In this document: positions 1-12,659 of the stretch, one piece after another
Layout of the letters: the number at the start of each line of letters is the position of its first letter
How positions within the stretch are numbered: position 1 is the stretch's first letter
NCBI GenBank assembly: GCA_025716855.1
Contig: JAIXMQ010000133.1
Location: 1-36,788, forward strand
DNA length: 36,788 nt
Direction of reading: 5' to 3'
Origin: Pilaira anomala
Lineage: Eukaryota; Mucoromycota; Mucoromycetes; Mucorales; Mucoraceae
Notes under the pieces: generated by a model
What the model was told of the DNA's origin: nothing
Seen by the model: the letters and a program-made list of their open reading frames with translations, nothing else
Databases searched by the model: none
Position numbers and translations under genes: made by a program

Positions 1-2082
1 ACGAGCTAATGCATTAAACATAAATAGTTATTGTGGTTTTATTGTTCAAAATTCTGCTCCTTCTCAAGCAGAATCACAAGGCCCTACCACTGTCATTTTC
101 CGAGCTATCGATCGTCGTATTCCACCTATTAAAATTAGAACCGCACAAGCCAGTGCTTTAGTAGGTAACCGTATTGTTGTTTCAATTGATAGCTGGCCTG
201 TAAATTCAGGGTAAGTCATATACCCAATATAATATTGACAAGAAAACAAAAACTAATTTTTACATTCTATAGTGTTCCTCTTGGTCATTTTGTTAAAACC
301 TTAGGTTCTTCTGGTGACAGAGAAACAGAAACAGAAGTTTTATTATTGGAACATAATGTTCCTTACCAGGAATTCTCTAAGCGTATCCTTGAAGATCTTC
401 CTGTTGAAGGGGATCAATGGATTGTTCTCGATAAGCATTTACGTGATGAAAACAGACGTGATTTCAGAGATTTGAATGTCTGTAGTATTGATCCTCCTGG
501 ATGTACTGATATTGATGATGCTCTTCACGTACGCTCTCTTCCTAACGGTAACTACGAAGTTGGTGTTCATATTGCCGATGTTACCTATTTTGTAAAGTAC
601 GGTATGCCCATGGATACTGAAGCAGCTGCTCGTGGTACATCCGTTTACCTTGTCGATAAACGTATCGATATGTTACCTTCTCTTTTGGGTACCAATCTTT
701 GTTCTTTAAGATCAAATGTAGACCGTTTAGCCTTTTCTTGCATCTGGGAAATGAACGAAAATGCCGAGATTGTAGATGTCAAATTCACTAAAAGTGTTAT
801 CCGATCTAAATTCTCATTCACTTATGAAGAAGCACAGAATCGAATTGATGATGAACGTATGCAAGACGATGTGACTAAAGGAATTCGAGTCTTGAATAAA
901 TTCGCAAAGATTCTTCGTCAAAAGCGTATGGATGCTGGTGCCTTAACCTTATCTTCTCCTGAAGTCCGTTTCCGTCTTGAAAACGATTCGCAAGACCCTG
1001 TAGATGTTGAGATGAAGGGTTTAAAGGATACTAATGCACTTGTTGAAGAATTCATGTTGTTGGCTAATATCTCGGTCGCTAAAAAAATCTATCAAAAATT
1101 CCCTAGCTCTGCTATGCTTCGTAGACATGCCCCACCTCCTACTAATAATTTTGATCAACTTCGTAAAGTTCTCGCTGAAAAGGGGTTTATTTTGGAAACC
1201 GATACTTCGAAAGCTTTGGCCGACTCTCTTGATAAAGCAGTGGTAAGTTATTGAAAAATTACTCTTTAAATAACCTAAAAAAAAAAGACTAAATATCTTT
1301 TCTTTTATTTCTAGTTACCTGAAGACCCTTATTTTAATAATTTAGTTCGTATCATGACCACACGTTGCATGATGCAAGCTCAATATTTCTGTTCTGGTAC
1401 AGAAGCAGAATCAGATTTCTTGCATTATGGTTTAGCTAGCCCAATTTATACTCATTTCACATCACCTATCCGTCGTTATGCAGGTAAAGAAAAAAAAATA
1501 GACATTTACATTAAGTATAGTATTAATTTTATTTATTTAGATATCGTTGTTCATCGTTTATTATATGCATGTGTTGAATCCGATCTCGCATACGGCCACG
1601 AACTCTCGGACATGACCAAAATGAAAGAACTATGTGACAACTTAAACTTCCGTAACAGAATGGCACAGCAGGCAAGTCGTAGTTCCGTTGAATTATTCAC
1701 TGGTATTTACTTTAGAAACAAGACTGAAGTTGAAGAAGGTCGTATTCTTCGTGTATTAAAGAATGGTATCATTGTGCTTGTACCCAAATACGGTGTTGAA
1801 AGCATCGTTTATACCACTTCTGGAAAGACAGCTGCATCACCTTTTGTTTACGATGATGAAGATAAGAGTTTAGTTGCTGGTGATATCAAGTTAAAGACAT
1901 TTGATTCTGTCAAGGTTCAAATCTCGGTTGAGGGAGATGAGCATGGTATGCGTCAAACTATGAAGATGCAATTAGTTGAACCATTTGTGGAAGGTGTTAG
2001 TGTTGTACCCGCTTTAAAGAAGAGATCCGTTGAGGAACAAGAAGAGGTCGATGATAAAAAATCTAAAAAGACTAAAAAATAA
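1..2082 (+). CDS. DIS3: Exosome 3'-5' exoribonuclease DIS3/Rrp44, C-terminal part (5' end off-window)
   Basis: This is the catalytic subunit of the RNA exosome. The visible exons are 1-210, 273-1242, 1315-1483 and 1541-2082, joined by GT-AG introns of 62, 72 and 57 nt; they give 629 residues in one frame. Order seen: end of a cold-shock/OB domain (1-210), the RNB nuclease domain, then a C-terminal S1-like OB domain and a Lys-rich tail. The RNB active-site loop is intact (SIDPPGCTDIDDALH at 487-531, with its cluster of metal-binding aspartates), as is the TSPIRRYADIVVHRLL block that spans the third intron. The N-terminal PIN domain and first OB domain lie left of the window. The PIN/RNB nuclease role is known from the family; that this copy is active is inferred from the intact motif. 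Identification is firm because the conserved blocks continue across every splice junction. Confidence 0.96.
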
Positions 2083-2785
2083 GACTTGTATTTTACAATA
2101 TACATATATATATATACACACAATTGTAATAGAACTTTATGATAAATAATAGTTTATTCTGAACAATTTTGTTTTAATAATAAAACAAAAAAAAAGCAAG
2201 AAAAAAAAATTGCATATAAATATAAATATATATAAAAATGATGAAAAAAATATGTGTTTGAAATGGAAAGGAAATCATGCTCTACCGTTTTCCTTGTAAT
2301 GAGAAGTATTCTTTCCAAACTATACCTCCAGACATTTCTTTTTTTCTTTAATTCTTGATGAAAACACACTTTGCCAAATATGTCTTTTTTCACTCAAGGA
2401 ATAAATAAGAAAAAAAAAGTGGGAGGGAAAATAAATATAAGGAAGAAAGAGGGATGATGCAAAGAAGGAATGTTTAATATGTATATAGATGCAGGAGTTC
2501 TTATGTATATAATGTATGTGAGTGTGAGTGTGGTTGTTTATAAGAGGATGGAGAAAGTGAGAAGTGTACTATTTTTTGTGTGTGAGTATATATGATTTAA
2601 AAAAAAAAAACTAGGGCATAATGTAAAATATATATATATAATTTTCATACAATTCGTTTTTGTATTTTTTTTTTTTTTTTTTGTAAAGTGTGTGTGTGTA
2701 TGTGCGCAGTATATAAAAGTAGTAGTTATTGATCAGCATGAGTAATGAACGGATAAAAAGAAAGTTTGACAAATAATTTCTTTTT
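2083..2785. other. Convergent 3' intergenic region, DIS3 / homeobox gene
   Basis: About 700 bp between two facing stop codons. It holds AT-rich 3'-UTR-like sequence, short A/T runs, a T-run near 2666-2682 and a TG-rich stretch near 2515-2585 and 2690-2705. No coding conservation, tRNA or other RNA gene was recognised. Confidence 0.6.
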
Positions 2786-4173
2786 CTAGACAAAGTTTGG
2801 CATCAAATCTGAAACTAAATGTGCTGCAGACAATGGTGATGAAATATGACTTGTATTATTACTATTTGTATAAAAGCCGTTATTGTTGTGAGGGACGACA
2901 GCAGGGTCGTTGTATAAATTGTCTAGTGAGATGGGTGATCCAGCAACTGTTGACGCAGAGCACGAAGCTGTCAAAGGTGGTGTTAATTGTTGATGAGAAG
3001 CATAGTTAAGATGAACATCTTGCATAGAATAATAATCCATTGGGGCGTTGGAATCATAAGAAAAATGGCGTTTAAAATTATTGAGTAATGGCATAGGAGA
3101 AGCATTTCCTTGATCTTCATACTTTTTATCCTATATTTCAACTGTTGTTAGTGAAAAAAATCACATTTCATAAGCTTAATTATAGTTACCCGAGATGTCA
3201 TTGAATTTGACCAAGATGACATATATTCATGTTGTTGATGGTCGTAATGCATATCTGACGTGGCCATGTTAATCTTTGATGCAGGACATGATTTTCTTCT
3301 TAATGATTGTTGATGATGAAACATATCGTCATTATGTCCAAGCCAATGTTGCGTACCACCTAAAGTGAGCATAGCAGGGTCATAATGATGATTAGAAGGC
3401 GCAACTGAAGTAGCTACAGCAGTTGCAGCAGCTACAGCAGCGACTGTTCGAACGTTATCGCTAATTGAATCGTGTTGTTGTTGCTGTTGCCAAGTCGTAG
3501 GCCAATTCATCTCCTCTCTTGGTTTATCCAAAGTACTATTTGAAGGCATATATGAGTTCAATTCATCCATATCTTGGCTATTCTGTACATTGGCAAGGAA
3601 TTGAGAAAACAAGACTGAAGATTGACTGAGATCGTTGTTGCTAGTAGTGGAAGTTTCCTTTACTGCTGTAGATTTTCCCATTGATCTACTACTATCACTA
3701 CTATAATCTTCCTCATCTTCTTCTTCATTTTCGTCAGAGCTTTGAGGATACAATGATTGATTGTGAGGTCGTTGTTGCTGTTGTTGTTGCTGTTGAACGC
3801 TGGACTTTCTTCTCAATAGCTTGGCTTTGGCCCTTCGATTCTGGAACCAAATTTGAACACCGCGGGGCGTCATGTCAAGTTTTTGTGCGAGTATGCGGCG
3901 AATGGTTGCACTAGGCTTTGGATTTTCAAAGAAGGATTTTTCAAGTACTTTGAGTTGAGCACGAGAAGTACGACGTCTATGCTTTATCTCAAACGGATTA
4001 TAAAAAGTAGGGCGAAAGTCTCCATGAGGGTACTGGTGAAAAGTTTCGAGAAGGTAGTTTTCAGAATCGGCAAGAGGTGATGGCGTGAACATGCAACTAG
4101 GACGATTGTCTTCATCTTGTTCTTGTAAAATTGTAAAAGACTGCTCAAATGGTTGCATCGTTTCCAATGTCAT
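2786..4173 (-). CDS. Homeodomain transcription factor
   Basis: Two exons, 4173-3190 and 3130-2786, are separated by a 59 nt GT-AG intron; the protein is 442 residues. A homeodomain lies at about residues 64-123. It starts KHRRRTSRAQLKVLEKSF and carries the recognition-helix signature VQIWFQNRRAKAK, so it should bind DNA through helix 3. A glutamine run (about residues 127-134) and an acidic/serine stretch follow, then low-complexity Gln/Asn/His-rich sequence of the kind common in fungal activators. It resembles fungal homeobox regulators of the Phx1/Pah1 kind in having the homeodomain near the N-terminus, but no orthologue is claimed. The second exon is supported by an in-phase acceptor that extends the frame upstream of an internal Met. 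Target genes cannot be inferred. Confidence 0.88.
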
Positions 4174-5119
4174 ATCTTTAAAGTTAAAAAAAAAATTAAG
4201 AAAAAAAAAAGAAAAGAAAAAAAAATGGATAGATCAAATGAAAGTAATAAATAGATAGAATACAGAAAACTTTAGCATGTTTATATAGTACATAGTTAGA
4301 ATCTAATAAGTTTCCTGGGGGCGTAAGCAAGTAAAGGAAATTCCAATGATAAGGGGGTTTATAACAGACTATCTCGCTTTGTGTTGACAGTATAAACTAA
4401 AATAATGGAATGAGAGTCTTTATTTGGCACTTTTCTATTTTTGTTTTGAAAACTATTGTATACGCAAACATTGAGAAATTCAGGGCCAAAAAAAAAAAAA
4501 AAAAATCCTTTCAAAAAGGAGCTTGTTTTTTTTCGTAGTAGCAGTTCCGATAAACAGATGCATAATACATGCATACATTACGGGTCTATACGCATAATAA
4601 GACATTCAAATCATATGCACACTAACTTGAACCCAATTATTATGCCATCTGACAAAGAGACAAAAAAAAATATATATAGCTTAAATGGTTAAACCTAATA
4701 AACTATAATAAAATAATTAAGCTGTATATCACGTACACATAGTATATAGCTCCACCCTATTTTTCTTGGCGTACAATTAACATTACATGATATTTTCTTT
4801 TTCTTAATGACGACATAGGGAATTAAGGATGTTAGTTATATATTATGATTTATACTACCTTTAGATTATCGTGTGTGAGAACCAGCAGAAAAAAAGCCAT
4901 TGGTATGCGATTATATATATATATATATACATCACGTTTCTGCTTTCTTTGGTACTCATATGCGCGCCAGTCGGTGATCGAGGCTTCTTGATTATACCAA
5001 TCGATCTACTTTTTTTTTTCTTGTATTCTTGTATATTTAGCTCTTGTCTAATAGAACTATACAGCAAATAGGTACAAACAGTTTAATCCTTTATTAAATG
5101 TATTTATATACAAAAATAA

Positions 5120-5121
<2 letters not shown>

Positions 5122-5161
<40 letters not shown>
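5122..5161. repeat. (AT)20 microsatellite
   Basis: Forty bases of uninterrupted alternating A and T in the homeobox/DPH2 intergenic region; it could form a cruciform and is likely length-variable. Confidence 0.95.
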
Positions 5162-5165
<4 letters not shown>

Positions 5166-5503
5166 AAGACTAAGTAAACCTTTAGGGAATATTAAATTAG
5201 TTCCTTGACAGTATAGTAAATCTTATTTCTTATTTTAAAAAAACTATTTTTTAATGAAATTAATGTATAAACAAATAGGGCTTTTACACTTACACATAAA
5301 TAAAGAAAAATAAGGGGTGTCTTTTTTATGTGATCTAGAAGGCGATCTTTTTTGTTTTTATTTTGACGTGATAAGATACTGAGAGCTCGGTACTACACTT
5401 GTAGAAGAAAAAGCCCGTGGATTATCCCTGCAGATCACTTCATATGATATATATTGAAATTCAAGTACTGTAAGTAGTTAAAATGTTTATAAATTTGCAT
5501 TTC

Positions 5504-5504
<1 letters not shown>

Positions 5505-5543
<39 letters not shown>
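5505..5543. repeat. Poly(A) tract, 39 nt
   Basis: An uninterrupted A39 run in non-coding DNA. It is either a slippage-expanded homopolymer or a retroposition tail; no target-site duplication or adjacent retro-element body was recognised. Confidence 0.95.
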
Positions 5544-5544
<1 letters not shown>

Positions 5545-5790
5545 CGCCTCTTCTCTAGTGTTTTTTACGCCAAGTTATTATTTTTTTCGATATAATAAGA
5601 AAGAGAGAGAAATAAAGTATTTTTAGTTAAAATATCGTAAAAGGAAAAAAAAACAAGAGCACGTACTTAGGTAATTGAAATACAGTTGACATGTATATTT
5701 AAATATAGGGCAATGTCGAAAAAAAGGGCTGAATATGGTAAGATGAATTTTTATAATTATTTTATTTACATAGATATATTAGAAGTAAAA

Positions 5791-8096
5791 CTATTTATCA
5801 TCCTTATCCTCCTCATCTTTTTCATACACGTATCCTCTTGCGATACCTGAAAGACCTTCTAATACATCAGCTGCTTCATCTTCTCCAACATTGGCTTCTA
5901 AGCCTCTATAAGTTCTATTTTTGAGATACTCTCCTATGTCATTAGGAATGCGGTTAGTATAAAAGGAGACCAGAAGAAAAAAAAAAGATACTATATAAAT
6001 ATACGACGCTATTTATACACATTTTATTTTACCTGCAGTACTATTTAAAAGCATAGATATGCTTGTTTCTTTGTTTCTTAATGTCAAATCTGTCAATGTA
6101 CTAGTCAAAACTTCACCTGAATCTTACAGAGTGAAAAAAAAAAGGTTAGAAAAATATATAGACGAATCTAGATTTTCTTTCTTACCATCTTTGGCTGTTC
6201 CGCCCGCTCTATGGAAAGGTCCAGATTTGTATTGACCTGTAATCATGGAGAAATGGGGTTCTTCATCACTCGACGCATTTTCATCCTTTTCCTAAAAAAA
6301 AAAAGTGCTCAGTATTTTTAAAATATGATACTAAATTTACTTGAAATCATACTTCATCATATGCGAAATCGTCAGAACGCAATTGAGGTAAAAGTTTAGA
6401 GAAATCAGTAATATAGTTGCCGGTCCATTCCATATCCCTATCAAAGTCTTGCCGTTATTACATGTACATGTATACGCATGCATCTTTTTAATAATACCTA
6501 ATAAGTGCAATCTCTAATTCAAACGGTGTGACAATTGGGCGGTAAAACTCCTACAAAGTCATTAAAAGGATTCCATCAGTAAACAAAAAAAAAAAAGTTT
6601 TTTTTTTCTTCTCGCTTTAGTTTTCTCCTGCTTTATATATATATACATATATATATATATATACATACCTTGGAATCAATCAAACTATTTTCAGGGCAAG
6701 AAACCAAAACGTAACAATCGATTTCCATGAAATTAGCCATTTTAGCTACATTCAACTTTCCCATAACAAAAAAATACGATTTACGCCCAGACGCCTTGAT
6801 TACTTTCTTTAAATGTTCGATAATGTTTAAATAGGAAGCTATAAAACAAAATTTTGTATGCGTATCTTTAGTACATCTAGCTCAATTTTTTCTTAGATTG
6901 CATTAAATCATTACCGACGCCTAAAGTACCAACTACAATACCAATTGTATCAGCATCCTTTGCTTTTTGAACTAAAAAGTATCTCTTCATCAACATTCTA
7001 TTTACTTGTACTGACTCTTGTCTAGCCATCATTGACTTGGGATCATATGTATAAAGCTATGATAAAATAAAGTCAATATATATAACATATTACCTTTTTT
7101 TTTTCAATGATCTTACAGGGCATTTGTTGTGAACCATTAAAATATTGGTCAAAGTTAAACTTTCTTTTCCAATAAAAAAGATTGAACAATCTTCAATCGT
7201 AATATTTTCTGGTAATTCAAAATAACGTCCACCACGCTTCATCTCTTCCCTTAATTCGTCTACATTTTTTATAGGTGCAGAAGGGGGTAAGATACCTGCC
7301 TCTTCATCATCTTCTTCCACGTCTGACTTTTCCTCTTCACAGTTGCCTTTGCCACAACAGTTATTGGTTTCTACTTTGGCTACATTTCCACAACAGCCAC
7401 TGCTAGGTTGCTCGCCATTATTACTACTGCTACAACAGTTACTGGGAGGTGCCCTGCCTAATGTAGATTGTAACTTAGATTCAGTTTGAATCTTTGTGGG
7501 AATGATATGTTCGTAGGTTTTTGCTAATTCAGCTGTCAAACTTTCTGCTGCATAAGAGTACTCTACGTCGCACATGATGATGACTGGTTTAGTTGTATCA
7601 GGGAAAAGCATACGGAATTCATTTTTACAGTGCTCTAAATCAATAGGTTGTTGACCAAAAACATATAAAACAGGTAAACGAGAAGTACTAATAATAATTA
7701 AATATCTTTTAGAGACAAGGTACGAGCAAGCTTTATAAATATTATAACTTACGGACTTAAACAAGATCTACCATAGTGCACAATCAAGTCAGCGTTAACA
7801 TGTTCTGCTGCAACTTCATCAACACAACAACTACCGTATGAAGTATCTGCTAAAATAAAAATATCTTTTCCAGTTCTCTTTACCAACTCTTTAGCAACGG
7901 CCGCAGAATCTGCCAAAAATTCGTCTGGAAACTGAAGTGCTATACGTTTATAACCTCCTTCCTTGATTCTAGTTACGGTACGATCGATCTCGTACAATTC
8001 AGTAATATTCTTATGCTTTTCACTCTTGACTTCAACTTGTCTTTCAATAACATCTCTTCCGTCATCGGCAAAGGTGGTAGGTCCGTTAGCTGACAT
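5791..8096 (-). CDS. DPH2: Diphthamide biosynthesis protein 2 (DPH2)
   Basis: DPH2 is the partner of DPH1 in the iron-sulfur radical-SAM-type complex that puts the 3-amino-3-carboxypropyl group on the eEF2 histidine. Nine exons: 8096-7753, 7687-7117, 7056-6915, 6838-6669, 6550-6498, 6437-6353, 6291-6186, 6122-6033 and 5933-5791; they give 567 residues. Family blocks seen include [59 protein letters not shown] and [16 protein letters not shown]. The cysteines at about 90/91, 112 and 304 match the three positions used for the cluster in this family. A Cys-rich insertion (seven Cys between residues 199 and 231) plus an acidic linker sits after the first domain. The start is ATG at 8096; the reading frame extends two codons upstream, but only to a TTG. 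Confidence 0.95.
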
Positions 8097-8472
8097 GGTC
8101 AATATAGCTTATAATATTAATATAATAAGAAACAAAGGCTTTCGATTTTTCAAAAAAAAAAAACCTTTTTTACAGGTGACTGCTTAGTATAGATAACACC
8201 TTTGGTAATGTTATGCTTTATAGTTTATAAAGATAGCGTTTTTTTTTTAATATAAAAAAAGAGAAAGGGGAAGGTAGGAGAATAAGAAAACGTTGCTTTA
8301 TGGTGATATTGTGTTGACTTTAAAGCATAGTAAACAGTGGACTAGTATACGTTTTTTTTTCTTAGAGAAGGAATCGAGAGAGTGAGGTTAGATCAGATGT
8401 GTATATACGACGGCATAGTAAGAAAGATTATAGAAGGGGGAAAAAAGGTGTATAAAAAGTATAGAAAAAGAT
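8097..8472. other. Intergenic region: DPH2 promoter and VPS74 3' end
   Basis: About 375 bp between two minus-strand genes. It is AT-rich with short homopolymers. No recognisable RNA gene or conserved ORF was seen. Confidence 0.5.
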
Positions 8473-9098
8473 TTACAGCTATAGCAGAAAACAAAAAACA
8501 TTAGAAAACAGAACATTAATAAATCAAGAGTAAAAAAAAAAAAAAAAAAAAAAAACTTACAATAGCATCCATTTTTGCAAGAACATTTAATACACTAGCA
8601 ACAACTTCCAATGAAAGATCAGTTCCTGTTGGTATTTCAACTTTTCCATTACTACTAGTAAATGGCCAAGAAGAATAATCATTCATGAGCTCATCCACCT
8701 TATTAAACGCTTGTTCCCTTAAATCCTGTTGCAAATAAAGTAGAGCGTTTTCCAAAACATTGGCAGCATATGCAGCACAAATCATACTGATGGTTCGAAC
8801 ATAAGCGTGAGGTACATCCGATTGAGCATCTACAGAAGCGGGCGATACGCGAGTTACCAACATGGTACAAACTCTTTTAATAATCTCCTCCTTTACTGCA
8901 GGATCTGCCACTGGATGTGTAGCCATATCAAATAATAGGAAATTACGTTTTTCAGTTCGAAGTACTCCTTTATCAACTAGGCCTTTAGCTAAACGTTCAC
9001 GAACTTGCTTTAATTGATATCCAATTTTCATAACATTCCATGTCTCGCCTAATAATATGCTTTAAATATGCATACACAACGTATATCTTTCCCTTTAA

Positions 9099-9146
<48 letters not shown>

Positions 9147-9678
9147 AAGTATAGTTACCACTCATTAAATCAATCCAACTAGATACACTCATCTTTTCGC
9201 TCACTTTCATCATCTTTAAAGCTTCATCCAACAAGACTTCGCCTGTCAAATTCTCATTTATAACTTCAATATATCGATCACATAAAGGATATTTTCGGCG
9301 ATTTGAATCCTTTACCATAGCAATTCGACCTCGAAGAGCTAGTTCAATAACAATACAACCACGTAAAGCATAACTGATACTATCATTCCAGAATGAAAGA
9401 TATCCCTAAAATAGAGTAAGTAAAAAAAACACGTGTTCAAAATAGATAATAATATTTAAAACAAATACCTGTTTATCTTTAAGGCCCAACAATAAAACTT
9501 CTTCCATTAAAGTTAATTTAGGTGTAGATTTACTTTCATCTATATCACGAGGATCATAAGCTACTTTTTTCTCAGCTAAAGGATTATGTTGTGTTGAATC
9601 AGGGTTAGGACTATTCATAGTATCGTCATCAGAGTTTGACCCTTGGCCTGCAACTCTTCTTCTTGTAACTGTAGACAT
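8473..9678 (-). CDS. VPS74: Golgi phosphoprotein 3 / Vps74 (GPP34 family)
   Basis: This is a PI4P-binding Golgi adaptor that retains glycosyltransferases by linking them to COPI. Exons 9678-9469, 9405-9159, 9048-8561 and 8478-8473 give 316 residues. Family blocks include [77 protein letters not shown] and a C-terminus ending MDAIL. A disordered N-terminus with Arg residues (TVTRRR) precedes the domain, as in Vps74. The last coding exon is only 6 nt, one Leu codon plus the stop. It is inferred from an intact GTAAGT donor at 8560 and a CTATAG acceptor at 8479. Without that intron the frame would run into a Phe-rich T-run translation. Intron 2 carries a 45-nt CT microsatellite. Confidence 0.94.
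9101..9145. repeat. (CT)n microsatellite inside a VPS74 intron
   Basis: Forty-five bases of alternating T and C lie within the 110-nt second intron of VPS74 (9158-9049). On the coding strand it reads as GA repeats, so it does not supply the pyrimidine tract of that intron. Confidence 0.95.
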
Positions 9679-10078
9679 ATTTTATTTTATTTTTCTATAA
9701 GGGTAAAAAAACTTTTTTTTTTCTGTTGTTTTTTATAATATTCAAGATGTTGTATTATAAAGTAATAAGGAAAAAAAGGAAAGAGATATTTTGTTTTGTT
9801 TTTTTTTTTTTTTTTTACTTACCAAGCCAAATAAAGATTCTTATCAATTTGGCCAATCAATTCTTTACTCTCTACGTCACTTATTCAAATAAAAAAACTG
9901 TTAAAGAATGTTTGACTTTTTGTGTAAATATTCATGCGGTATAGAGCTGGAACACAATTTTTTTAATTTAACATACTTTATTTGACTATAAAAGCAATTT
10001 CTAAGTTTACACTTTTCGACTTGTTTCTTTTTTTTTTCTTTTCTTTTTTACATTTATCTATCGTTAAAAGAAAAAATC
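9679..10078. promoter_or_regulatory. Divergent promoter region, VPS74 / PMT-like gene
   Basis: About 400 bp separate the two start codons, which point away from each other, so both promoters must lie here. It is T/A-rich with several T-runs; a CT-rich stretch at 10020-10050 precedes the PMT-like start. A 72-codon open frame here is low-complexity and was discarded. The promoter role is inferred from orientation only; no TATA box or factor site is claimed. Confidence 0.5.
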
Positions 10079-12623
10079 ATGTCCTTTTCTGTTAGGTCCA
10101 GAAAAGTATCTGAAAAAATTGATGATCCCTTTATCATCAATGAAAAGGAAATTATGAACTCGGATAGGAAAGGTACTGCTTATAAGGAGGAACCAGCGTG
10201 GCTAGCCTCTCTACATGATCAATTGCGTATGGCCGTCTTAACATCTATCAGTTGGTACTTGCGTACAATGAAGTTGGGCTTTCCCGCTTATGCCACTGAT
10301 CTAGAATTAGAAACTGCAAGACAAGTCAATTGGTATATGGCAAGTAAGTTTTTCATTGGCAAGTTTCCTCCTCTATTTGGTATTCTCTGTACTGGTATAG
10401 CTCGTATCGCTGGTTATTATGGAACTGAAGAACTTAATTACCCTGGACAGTATGTAGATTGACAGATTTCACATCTATCTTTTTTCTCAACATTTTTTTT
10501 CTACTCTAGACCTTTTATTGATTTTCCTCTTGTGGCCTTGAGAAGATTCTCTGCTGTATTGGGCGCTTTTCTTATTCCTATCATTTATTTAACTGTACGT
10601 AATTTGGGCCATTCTCGTGCTGCTGCAACATTTGCTGCCTCTATGTTAATTTTCGGTACGTCAAAAAAAAAGGGGGGATGGAAGGGGAATGAAAACGCGT
10701 TTTTTAGACTTACATAATTCATATACACATTCCTTTAAACAACAGAAAATGGGCTTGTCACTCAATCAAGATACGCAACACCTGAGATATACACTTTATT
10801 CTTTAGTGCTATTGCTACTTGCTCATGGGCTTTAATGCACAAGAGAACCCAACAAAGGTAAAATTAAAAAAATAAATAACATTCTTTTCTATTTTTTTTT
10901 TTTTTTGCTTACACAATTTTTTTTTTTTTCATTACAGTCATCTGATTAAAGCTAGTGTCTACCAAATAGTGACAGGTATTTCGCTTGGTTGTGCATTAAG
11001 GTAACAACAACAACAACCACAACAATAAGAGTTAAACTTTATTTTCTGACTTTTTCATTCAGTTGTAAATGGACTGGTGGTTTAAGTATACCTGTCATTT
11101 GGACTTCTGTTGCTGTAGAGACATGGAACAAACTATGTGATAGAAGAAACAAGATGAAATCCGTCATCAACAGATTATTCACTTACTTTTTAGCTGTGGG
11201 TTTATTACCTATGGTCGTCTACTACTATATCTTTCGTTTCCACTTGTCTTTGGTCCCAAACGCCGGTGATCACGACTTATCTTTAAGTTCTCACCTGCGT
11301 TATTCATTGAACGGAAATCAACTTGAACCTACTCAACCAAGTAAATAGAGAAGAAAAGCCTAAAAATAAAAAAAAACAAACAAATACTAAAACGATCTTA
11401 ATTTGTAGATATTGCTTATGGCTCTCAAATCGTAATCAAACACGATGGCACAAGTGGTGGATATATTCATTCTCATCGAAAGTACTTTACTGGTGGTAGT
11501 ATGCGTAAGTATTTTTTTTTTTATAAAAATAAATAAATAAATAATCAGAAGTGTTGACATGCTAAAATAATATGATTTTATAGAACAAGAAGTTGTTTTG
11601 TATCCTCATGTCGATATTAACAATTTATGGACTGTTCATAAAACAAATGAGCTCTGGAACGCTTCACAACCTCTTCAATTTGTCAAGAACAATGAAATGA
11701 TTCGTCTTGAACACTTTGCTTCTTCACGTAAATTACATTCTCATGATCATCGTCCTCAACTGACACCCAAGAAAGAACACAATGAAGTCACGTAAGTATT
11801 CTCTTATTGTCTCTTCTAAAATATTTCTAACGGTTTTTTTTTCTGCAGTGCTTATGGTGATAAACTTATTGATGATGGAAATGATTACTGGGTCTTAAAA
11901 ATCTTGACTGATGAAAATACACCTTCAAAAGATAATGAATTGACCTGGAAATCATTAAATCAAAAATTCCGATTACAGCATCTTCGTGGTTGTAATTTGA
12001 TCAGTCATACTGTCCATTATGTCCCCCCTGAAGGAGAAAATCATCAGGAAGTGACCTGCATGGCGAGTGCAGGAACTCATATTTCTGCTTGGATGGTAGA
12101 ATCCTCATATCATGAACAACGTAAGTCTTTTAATTTTTTATTTCACAATGTTTAATTACTCATCCCACTTTTTTTTTTAAAAAAAAAAAAATCCCCCAAA
12201 TTACAGTTGAAGGCTTGGTTCCTATTTCTTATACACCCATGTCTATTTGGAATAGAGTAAAGGAAATTCATGATATCATGTACAGATACCCAGAAGTTAT
12301 TTACAATCGACTTCAAACGGGTTCATTAATTGATGGTGCCACCAACCCACGTTCCAATAGCGACGAGACACCTAATAAATGGTTCCTGAAACGCGCTGGT
12401 TTAAGATTCTGGTACGAACTATCTGGCTATTCAACTCATTTAGTTTTGAACCCTATTGTGCAACGTCTCACCTTGATCTCCATCGTCACTTATTTTGGCC
12501 TATTAGGTTTAAACGCGTTTCTTGCTCAGCGTCAAATTAAACTTCCACGTTATTTATCTTGGTTAAATGCTGCAGGTAATACACATAAACAAAATAATAT
12601 TTATACTTTTTTTTTTTAATTAA

Positions 12624-12659
<36 letters not shown>

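Larger units (their letters stand above)
4174..5790. other. Long intergenic region upstream of the homeobox gene
   Basis: About 1.6 kb between the homeobox start and the DPH2 stop. It contains the homeobox promoter, the DPH2 3' region, an (AT)20 microsatellite and a 39-nt A-run. Short ORFs here are low-complexity and do not resemble protein families. No RNA gene was seen. A long upstream region is usual for a regulatory gene, but no specific operator was recognised. Confidence 0.5.

Noticed and set aside
5505..5543. A39 run as the tail of a retroposed gene or LINE
   Set aside because: No coding or element sequence precedes it and no flanking duplication was seen; simple slippage is enough.
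8096..8102. Longer DPH2 start two codons upstream
   Set aside because: It depends on a TTG codon; the first ATG in frame is at 8096, and fungal translation starts at ATG as a rule.
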